A stretch of DNA of 9,679 nucleotides. Origin: Caulobacteraceae bacterium. Lineage in GTDB: Bacteria > Pseudomonadota > Alphaproteobacteria > Caulobacterales > Caulobacteraceae. The notes beneath the pieces were generated by a model. That model was not told the origin of the DNA and made no database searches. It worked only from the letters and a program-made list of their open reading frames with translations. The position numbers and the translations under genes are program-made. The stretch spans positions 1 through 9,679 of the forward strand of contig CANKPO010000030.1 in the NCBI GenBank assembly GCA_947484535.1, written 5' to 3'. This document shows, piece by piece, positions 5,051 through 9,679 of this stretch (the first letter of the stretch is position 1; each line of letters starts with the position of its first letter).

Positions 5051-6883
5051 TTAGGCCAGTCCCTCGCGTTTTTCCTCCAGCGCCAGCCATTCTTCTTCAG
5101 CGCTGGCGAGGGTCTTTCTCATATGGGCCGCATTGCCCATGATCTTGTCAAAGCCCTTGGGGTCGCGGGCGAACAGGCCAGGATCTTCCAGCCTTTGCTC
5201 GAGGGCGGCAATGTCGCCGGGTAGTTTAGCGATCAGGGCATCAAGCTCTTCCAGACGGCGCTGGTCCTTATAGGTCAGCTTGACGGGCTTTTTTGCTACG
5301 GGCGCAGGGGTCGACTTGACCGGAATCTTGATTCGCACCTTGTCGAAGAAGCCGGGATTTTGGCCCAGAAGGTCGGTCCAGCCGCCCGGCGTCTCAACGA
5401 TCTTGCCGCTGCCATTCAGCGCGATGGTCGAGGTGGCGAGACGGTCGATAAAGTCGCGGTCATGGCTGACCAAGATCAAGGTGCCGTCATAGTCCGACAA
5501 CATGTCTTCCAAGAGGTCGAGCGTATCCATATCTAGATCGTTGGTCGGCTCATCAAGGATCATCAGATTGGCGGGCGTGGCCAAGGCCTTGGCCAGCAAG
5601 AGGCGGTTACGCTCGCCCCCCGACAGGCTGGAGACCGGTTGGCGAAGTTGGCTGTCGCGGAACAGGAAGTCCTTGGCGTAGGCGGCGATGTGGCGCGGAT
5701 TGCCGCGCACCATGATCTGGTCGCCGCCATCCGGGGCCATCACGTCCCAGAGGGTGTCGCTCTCCTTCAGCCCCACGCGGGCCTGATCGACATAGAGAAT
5801 CTCAAGGTTCGAGCCGAGCTTGACCGACCCCTCGTCGCAAGCGATTTGGCCGAGCAAGAGCTTGACCAAGGTGGTCTTGCCCGCCCCGTTCGGACCGGCC
5901 ACAGCGATCCGGTCGCCGCGCTGGATCCGGGTGGAGAAGTTTTCGAAAATGACCCGCTCGCCCCAGCGCTTGGTCACGCCCTTGGCCTCGATCACCCTCT
6001 GACCGGACTGGGAGCCGGAATCGACGCCCATGATCATCGGCCCGCGCTGATCGCGCATATTTTCTTTGCGCAGTTCGCGCAGGGCGACCAGCTTGCGGCG
6101 GCGCCCTTCATTGCGGGCGCGGCGGGCGGTGACGCCGCGCAGCATCCAGTGATTTTCCTTCTCGATCTGCTTGTCGAGGCGCCGAGCCTCGTCGGCCTCT
6201 TGATCGGCGACCTTTTCGCTCCAGTCATCAAAGGCAGCAAAACCCTTGTCGAGGCGGCGGACCTTGCGGTTTTCGAGCCAGAAACAGCGCTGAGTGACCC
6301 GCTCAAGGAAGGCGCGGTCGTGGCTGACGATCAGTGCGGCGCAGCGGCTGGCGGCCAGCTCGGCCTCCAGTGTCTGGATCGCGAAAATATCCATATGGTT
6401 GGTCGGCTCGTCGAGCATCAGCACGTCGGGCTGTTCGGCAAAGGCACGGGCCAGAGCGGCACGGCGGATCTCGCCGCCCGACAGGCCCTTGGTGCCCCGC
6501 TCTGGATCAAGGCCAAAGGTCTCGAGGGCGGCGTCCGCCTCATAGTCCTGCGCGCCGCCTTGGGTGGCATAGTCGCGCAGGGTCTCGCCGGTCACGACCG
6601 GCTCTTGCGGGACAATGACCATCTTGGTGCCGGGCGTCAGGACCCGAACGCCCGCATCAGGCAAGATCTCGCCCGCCAGCATCCGCAGCAGGGTCGATTT
6701 TCCCGCGCCATTGCGACCGACCAGACAGGCGCGCACGCGGCTTTCGAGGGCCAGATCAACCCCATCAAACAGCATGACCGATCCATCGGCTAGATTGACA
6801 TCTTTTAGAGCAACAATGGGGGCGCGGGCGTTCAGAGGGAAATGTCCTAGGCTTGAGGGTCTATGGTGTCGTCCGAGGATCAT
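5051..6883 (-). CDS. uup: ABC-F family ATPase, Uup type
   Basis: A 610-residue cytoplasmic protein with two ATP-binding cassettes and no membrane segments. Cassette 1 has Walker A GRNGAGKST (56-64), signature LSGGE (134-138) and Walker B VLMLDEP (154-160). Cassette 2 has GPNGAGKTT (330-338), LSGGE (420-424) and LMILDEP (440-446). The linker (about 222-285) is rich in Arg and contains WMLRGVTARRARNEGRRRKL, the Uup hallmark. A charged coiled-coil-like C-terminal domain (about 540-610) follows, as in Uup, where it binds DNA or ribosomes. ABC-F proteins act on ribosomes, and Uup loss in E. coli affects transposon excision. The ATG at 6883 lacks a visible Shine-Dalgarno. Homology-like sequence begins only near residue 17 (L-NARAPIVALKDV), where a CTG codon (6835-6833) is preceded by AGGA at nine bases, so the true start is uncertain. 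Confidence 0.93.
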   Translation of the reverse strand: MILGRHHRPSSLGHFPLNARAPIVALKDVNLADGSVMLFDGVDLALESRVRACLVGRNGAGKSTLLRMLAGEILPDAGVRVLTPGTKMVIVPQEPVVTGETLRDYATQGGAQDYEADAALETFGLDPERGTKGLSGGEIRRAALARAFAEQPDVLMLDEPTNHMDIFAIQTLEAELAASRCAALIVSHDRAFLERVTQRCFWLENRKVRRLDKGFAAFDDWSEKVADQEADEARRLDKQIEKENHWMLRGVTARRARNEGRRRKLVALRELRKENMRDQRGPMIMGVDSGSQSGQRVIEAKGVTKRWGERVIFENFSTRIQRGDRIAVAGPNGAGKTTLVKLLLGQIACDEGSVKLGSNLEILYVDQARVGLKESDTLWDVMAPDGGDQIMVRGNPRHIAAYAKDFLFRDSQLRQPVSSLSGGERNRLLLAKALATPANLMILDEPTNDLDMDTLDLLEDMLSDYDGTLILVSHDRDFIDRLATSTIALNGSGKIVETPGGWTDLLGQNPGFFDKVRIKIPVKSTPAPVAKKPVKLTYKDQRRLEELDALIAKLPGDIAALEQRLEDPGLFARDPKGFDKIMGNAAHMRKTLASAEEEWLALEEKREGLA

Positions 6884-7053
6884 TTCGGAAAACGGGTCTG
6901 GACGGGCTAAAGGCCGCCGACGGGGTCTCTTAGAAGGTCTGGAGCCAAACTCAAATGACGCACATCTATTTTTTTCAATGTGCGATTTTCAAAAAACAAC
7001 CAAAGCTATTATTATTTTGGATTTTTTGCGGATTCAAATTATGGGCTAAGGCT
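6884..7053. other. Divergent intergenic region with an AT-rich island
   Basis: This 170-base spacer separates the divergent uup and ycgN genes and must hold both promoters. Positions 6961-7040 contain only 21 G or C in 80 bases (about 26%), strikingly low for this window. TATTAT (7007-7012) and TATGGG (7040-7045, with TTGGAT 17 bases upstream at 7017-7022) are possible plus-strand -10 elements, but none is convincing. No good uup promoter can be singled out. Confidence 0.55.
6959..6984. promoter_or_regulatory. Short palindrome in the uup-ycgN divergent region, possible operator
   Basis: CGCACAT (6959-6965) and ATGTGCG (6978-6984) are perfect 7-base inverted repeats around a 12-base T-rich centre. 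The layout suits a dimeric DNA-binding protein. It is not followed by a T-run on either strand in a way that suggests a terminator. Chance occurrence cannot be excluded. Confidence 0.3.
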
Positions 7054-7530
7054 ATGAGCAAAAAACCGTTCTGGGAAACCAAGTCGCTAAAGCAAATGAC
7101 CGTTGCGGAGTGGGAAAGCCTCTGTGACGGATGCGGTCTCTGCTGTCTTGTGCGCTTTGAGGAAGAGACGACGGGCGAGGTGACCCCGACCCGGGTAGCC
7201 TGCAAGCTGTTCGACTCGGCGACCTGTCGCTGCAGCGACTATGATCAGCGGCACAAGTCGGTGCCGGACTGCGTCAAGCTGACCCCGAACAATATCGAAG
7301 AGCTGGCCTGGATGCCGTTCAGTTGCGCCTATCGGCGTCTTAGCGAAGATAAGGGCCTGCCCGACTGGCACCCTTTGATCACCGGCGACCCCGAAAGCGT
7401 CCATAAGGCCGGTGTGAGCATCCGCGGCAAGACGATCAGCGAACGGTCCTTGCCGCGCACCGAAGACGCCCTCGATTTTCCCGCTCCCGATTTGCTGATC
7501 GATCACGGCGACGACACCTACGAGGGGTGA
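7054..7530 (+). CDS. ycgN: YcgN/UPF0260 family cysteine-cluster protein
   Basis: A 158-residue, probably cytoplasmic protein that matches the YcgN family along its length: FWETKSL near the start, EWESLCDGCGLCC (19-31), then Cys50, Cys58, Cys60, Cys73 and Cys91, with DCVKLTPNN and CAYRRLSE blocks and a late WHPLITGD. The nine cysteines, beginning CxxCxxCC, suggest bound iron-sulphur or zinc. The molecular function is unknown. E. coli YcgN is 153 residues, so this is full length. The ATG at 7054 is chosen because family homology starts at once. The frame is open 33 codons further up to an ATG at 6955, but that stretch is AT-rich and non-conserved. The start has only a weak, close AAGG, so initiation may be leaderless or poor. 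Confidence 0.92.
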   Translation: MSKKPFWETKSLKQMTVAEWESLCDGCGLCCLVRFEEETTGEVTPTRVACKLFDSATCRCSDYDQRHKSVPDCVKLTPNNIEELAWMPFSCAYRRLSEDKGLPDWHPLITGDPESVHKAGVSIRGKTISERSLPRTEDALDFPAPDLLIDHGDDTYEG

Positions 7531-7692
7531 AGACCCTCTAGCTTGGAGGTCAATCAGACCGGGTGGCTCTATAGCGCGGCGGATCAGTCGGCGGATTTCA
7601 CCGTCAATGAACGGTCCCTGATCCAAATCCGCGTGTCGCAGGGCTCAGACAGCTATGGGTGGGGTGTTCCGACGCAGATCAATCTGTTGTAA
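7531..7692 (+). pseudogene. Orphan coding-like remnant directly after ycgN
   Basis: Right after the ycgN TGA the same frame stays open for 53 codons to a TAA at 7690-7692. From a TTG at 7543 it would give 49 residues, starting LEVNQTGWLYSAADQ and ending YGWGVPTQINLL. Third codon positions over those 49 codons are G or C in 37 (about 76%), like a real gene here, and the residues look protein-like. No ATG or GTG start with a Shine-Dalgarno is visible, and ycgN already ends at its normal length, so this is probably the 3' remnant of a lost gene. It could alternatively be a tiny TTG-started gene. The family is not recognised. Confidence 0.4.
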
Positions 7693-7758
7693 ATTTATCA
7701 CTAATGACTTGCGCATGGCCGGGAATGGCTTAACTGAGGCAGGCAGTTTTGTTGAATC

Positions 7759-7762
7759 GAGG
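7759..7762 (+). promoter_or_regulatory. Ribosome binding site deciding the TTG start of the DnaJ-like gene
   Basis: GAGG lies eight bases before the TTG at 7771. An in-frame TGA at 7753-7755 rules out any start further upstream, so TTG is the only usable codon that keeps the whole J domain. Confidence 0.65.
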
Positions 7763-7770
7763 CCTTTCCC

Positions 7771-8706
7771 TTGGCGCAGGATCCCTATCTGGAACTTGGA
7801 GTGTCGCGCTCAGCCACGACGAGCGAGATCAGGCGTGCCTTTCATAAGCTCGCCAAACAACATCACCCTGACCAAAATCCCGGCAATAAGGCCTCGGAAG
7901 AGAGGTTCAAGCGTGTCTCCGCCGCCTTTGACATCATTGGCGACGAGACCAAGCGCAAGAAGTTTGATGCCGGTCAGATCGATGCTGATGGACGTGAGTC
8001 GATGCGCGGCTTCGGCGGCGGCGCGGGACCGGGCGGGCGCGGCCCAGCTGGCGGCGGCTATGGCGGGGCTCAGTTTGACGGGGTCGATCTCAACGATATC
8101 TTTGGCGACATGTTTGGATCGCGCGGTGGACGCGGCGGTAACGGTGGCGGCGGCTTTGGCAATGGTGGACCCTTTGCCGCAAAGGGCGCAGATGTGCGCG
8201 CCAAGCTCGACATCGATCTGGAAGACGCCATTTTCGGCGGCAAGAAGCGCATTGCCTTTGGCGATGGCAAGACCATCGACGCCTCCATTCCAGTTGGCGC
8301 GGTCGATGGCCAGACCATTCGCTTGCGCGGCCAAGGCACGGCTGGGCGCGGGGGACCGGGCGACGCCCTGATCGAACTGACCATCCGGCCCCACCCACTC
8401 TTTCGCCGCGAAGGCGATGGTCTGGTCATGGACCTGCCCATCAGCGTGCCTGACGCGGTACTCGGTGCCAAGGTGCAGGCCCAGACGCCCGATGGTCCTG
8501 TCACCCTGACCGTGCCGCGCGGCGCCAATTCTGGGGCCTTGCTGCGCCTGAAGGGCCGCGGCCTGTCCGATATTCGCGGCAATCGCGGGGATCTGCTGGC
8601 CAAGCTGGTTGTGACCTTGCCCGAAAAGCCAGATGCCGAACTGGAACGGTTTGCCGAGGCTTGGCGCAAGGATCGGCCCTATCAGCCCGCCAAACGTCGC
8701 AGCTAG
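7771..8706 (+). CDS. Class B DnaJ-like (CbpA-type) Hsp40 co-chaperone
   Basis: A 311-residue cytoplasmic protein. An N-terminal J domain (about 4-68) carries DPYLELGVSRSA and the invariant HPD (32-34), which stimulates DnaK ATPase. A Gly-rich/Gly-Phe region (about 78-135) follows with the DIFGDMFG block. Two beta-rich client-binding domains (about 140-300) contain ADVRAKLDIDLEDAIFGG, GGPGDALIELTIRPHPLFRREGDGL and GLSDIRGNRGDLLAKLVV. The zinc-finger CxxCxGxG repeats of true DnaJ are absent, and there is no Cys at all, which places it in the CbpA/DnaJB class. It initiates at TTG with GAGG eight bases before. Upstream bases 7693-7770 hold no clear heat-shock or other promoter. The PepSY gene begins 53 bases after its stop and has its own putative control site. 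Confidence 0.92.
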   Translation: MAQDPYLELGVSRSATTSEIRRAFHKLAKQHHPDQNPGNKASEERFKRVSAAFDIIGDETKRKKFDAGQIDADGRESMRGFGGGAGPGGRGPAGGGYGGAQFDGVDLNDIFGDMFGSRGGRGGNGGGGFGNGGPFAAKGADVRAKLDIDLEDAIFGGKKRIAFGDGKTIDASIPVGAVDGQTIRLRGQGTAGRGGPGDALIELTIRPHPLFRREGDGLVMDLPISVPDAVLGAKVQAQTPDGPVTLTVPRGANSGALLRLKGRGLSDIRGNRGDLLAKLVVTLPEKPDAELERFAEAWRKDRPYQPAKRRS

Positions 8707-8716
8707 TCTGTGCAGT

Positions 8717-8735
8717 CTATTCAGGTCCTATTCAG
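8717..8735 (+). promoter_or_regulatory. Tandem direct repeat, probable binding site of an OmpR/PhoB-family regulator
   Basis: CTATTCAG occurs at 8717-8724 and again at 8728-8735, an exact 8-base direct repeat with an 11-base period. OmpR/PhoB-family regulators typically bind such head-to-tail half-sites one helical turn apart. The site lies 24 bases before the PepSY start. A -10-like TAGGGT (8747-8752) follows 11 bases after the second copy, so the repeat would occupy the -35 region of an activated promoter. The cognate regulator is presumably the one encoded from 9153. Confidence 0.55.
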
Positions 8736-8759
8736 CCATTAGGGCCTAGGGTCGTCCCC

Positions 8760-9149
8760 ATGAACCGGATGTCATCGCCTCTGTTGGTCCTTTTCGCGGT
8801 CGCTGCCCTGGCGGCGGTGCCGCGCGAGGCCTTGGCCCGCCCTCATGGGCTGGCGGATGCGGCGCTGGGCGTCATGATGGCGGCGGCGGGTCCAGACTCG
8901 CTGGGCGCGGGTTGGCGTCAGCAGCAGGGTGAGGCGCGCGAGGCGGTGCAATCTGGCCGCGCCATTCCCCTTGGCCGCGTCATGGAACAGATCCGCCGCC
9001 GCACGCCCGGCCGCCCGCTCGATGCGGGGATGGAGCAGTCGGGCAGCCGGCCCGTCTATCGCGTGCGCTGGGCAGCGGAGGACGGGCGGCGGATTGACTA
9101 TATTGTCGATGCGGAAACGGGCGCCATCCTTCGGGCTGATGGAGAATAG
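8760..9149 (+). CDS. Small exported PepSY-domain protein upstream of a response regulator
   Basis: A 129-residue protein. An N-terminal signal peptide (Arg3, hydrophobic core about 7-20, cleavage after ALA at 24-26) points to the periplasm. The C-terminal half (about 63-128) is a PepSY domain: GRAIPLGRVMEQIRRRTPGR, then PVYRVRWA, and IDYIVDAETGAILRAD, the typical closing strand. Such proteins are often encoded just upstream of two-component systems and can modulate the sensor kinase. In Sinorhizobium the small periplasmic FeuN does this for FeuPQ. The ATG at 8760 is chosen because the signal peptide starts there. An open extension to 8661 would overlap the DnaJ-like gene. AGGG lies eight bases before it, though transcription from the suggested -10 would be nearly leaderless. 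The regulator gene starts three bases after its stop, so they form an operon. Confidence 0.85.
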   Translation: MNRMSSPLLVLFAVAALAAVPREALARPHGLADAALGVMMAAAGPDSLGAGWRQQQGEAREAVQSGRAIPLGRVMEQIRRRTPGRPLDAGMEQSGSRPVYRVRWAAEDGRRIDYIVDAETGAILRADGE

Positions 9150-9152
9150 ACC

Positions 9153-9679
9153 ATGCGGATCCTGCTCGCCGAAGATGACAAGGACCTGTCACGCCAGCTG
9201 AAATTGGCCCTCGCTGACGCAGGCTATGTGGTCGACCATGCCCCGGATGGGGAAGAGGCCCATTATCTGGGGGGCAATGAGCCCTATGATGCGGTCATCC
9301 TCGATCTGGGCCTGCCCAAGATCGATGGGGTGTCGGTGCTGGAGCGCTGGCGCCGCGAGGGCATGGCCGTACCGGTCCTGATCCTCACCGCCCGCAGTGC
9401 CTGGAGCGAAAAGGTGGCCGGGTTTGACGCCGGTGCCGATGACTATCTGACCAAGCCCTTTCACACCGAGGAACTTTTGGCGCGGTTGCGGGCCTTGCTG
9501 CGACGCACGGCGGGACATGCGACGGCCACCTTGCAAAGTGGGGCCCTGCGGCTCGATCCGAGGGCCGCAAGAGCCTCTGTCGATGGAGAGCCCCTGCGCC
9601 TGACCTCGCTGGAATATAGGCTGCTGCACTATGTCCTGATGCATCAGGCTCGGGTGATCAGCCGCACCGAGCTGGTCGA
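9153..9679 (+). CDS. OmpR/PhoB-family response regulator, FeuP-like (3' end outside window)
   Basis: The reading frame runs from ATG at 9153 off the right edge, giving about 175 residues of an expected 220-225. The receiver domain has the acidic pocket EDD (7-9), phosphoacceptor Asp51 in VILDLGLP, Thr79 in LTARS and Lys101 in LTKPF. After a short linker the winged-helix DNA-binding domain begins (LQSGALRLDP, then DGEPLRLTSLEYRLLHYVL and ISRTELV). The wording DGEEAHYLGGNEPYDAVILD and KVAGFDAGADDYLTKPFHTEELLARLRALLRRTAGH resembles alphaproteobacterial FeuP/PhoP-type regulators. GGAG lies eight bases before the ATG, within the end of the PepSY gene, suggesting coupled translation. A sensor kinase is expected just beyond the window. 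It probably binds the direct repeat at 8717-8735. Confidence 0.93.
   Translation, partial: MRILLAEDDKDLSRQLKLALADAGYVVDHAPDGEEAHYLGGNEPYDAVILDLGLPKIDGVSVLERWRREGMAVPVLILTARSAWSEKVAGFDAGADDYLTKPFHTEELLARLRALLRRTAGHATATLQSGALRLDPRAARASVDGEPLRLTSLEYRLLHYVLMHQARVISRTELV

Noticed and set aside
5028..5090. Upstream ATG for ubiA at 5090
   Set aside because: It lies within the uup coding region and adds a basic stretch without membrane or family character. The ATG at 5027 gives a normal length.
5639..6793. Plus-strand open frame of 384 codons
   Set aside because: It lies fully antisense to uup, which has every ABC-F motif in order. The frame is a by-product of GC-rich codon use and resembles no protein family.
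7041..7049. Minimal reading frame ATG-GGC-TAA just before ycgN, as a regulatory start-stop element
   Set aside because: It is too short to distinguish from chance, and no start-site data place it within the transcript.
6955..7053. 33-residue N-terminal extension of YcgN from an ATG at 6955
   Set aside because: The stretch is the AT-rich spacer, the residues are not family-like, and homology begins at the ATG at 7054.
8070..8669. Minus-strand open frame of 199 codons
   Set aside because: It is antisense to the Gly-rich and client-binding regions of the DnaJ-like gene, and its low-complexity Arg/Ser/Pro product mirrors that GC-rich sequence.
8661..8759. N-terminal extension of the PepSY protein overlapping the DnaJ-like gene
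   Set aside because: It would bury the clear signal peptide that begins at 8760 and run through the putative operator.

Overview
The window looks like a chromosomal segment of a GC-rich alphaproteobacterium, most probably of the Caulobacterales or a near relative. This rests on the GC-rich codon use, the FeuP-like OmpR-family regulator behind a PepSY gene, the METTL20-type methyltransferase, and the kinds of dispersed palindromic repeats. No rRNA, tRNA, CRISPR array, transposase or phage integrase was seen. The genus cannot be fixed by reading alone.

Left part (1-2997): the 3' portion of an amidohydrolase of the N-acyl-D-amino-acid deacylase family runs in from the left edge. It converges, with a 4-base stop-to-stop overlap, on a DAACS-family glutamate/aspartate-type cation symporter on the minus strand. 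Upstream of the symporter, on the same strand, is a 70-residue PhnA-type protein with its own plausible promoter and a strong ribosome binding site.

Repeat cluster (about 3045-3412): a gene-free stretch of roughly 400 bases packed with at least five different palindromic repeat modules laid end to end. They include two hairpins that are exact reverse complements of each other and a roughly 100-base interrupted inverted repeat.

Central minus-strand operon (6883 down to 3416): an Uup-type ABC-F ATPase, then ubiA (4-hydroxybenzoate polyprenyltransferase, ubiquinone pathway), then a METTL20/ETFB-lysine-methyltransferase-like enzyme. Gaps are 23 and 10 bases, so they are probably co-transcribed. 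UbiA serves the quinone pool, and electron-transfer flavoprotein, the possible methyltransferase substrate, feeds electrons into that pool. That gives a loose respiratory link, which is an inference.

Right part (6884-9679), plus strand: an AT-rich divergent intergenic island with a small palindrome; a YcgN/UPF0260 cysteine-cluster protein; an orphan coding-like stretch with no convincing start, probably a gene remnant; a class B DnaJ-like co-chaperone starting with TTG; then a small exported PepSY protein and an OmpR-family response regulator that runs off the right edge. In front of the PepSY gene is an 8-base direct repeat with an exact 11-base period. This is the geometry OmpR/PhoB-type regulators bind, so the PepSY-regulator operon is probably autoregulated.

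Most of the window is ordinary housekeeping content. The points most worth a second look are the PepSY/regulator promoter, the repeat cluster, and the orphan coding remnant after ycgN.
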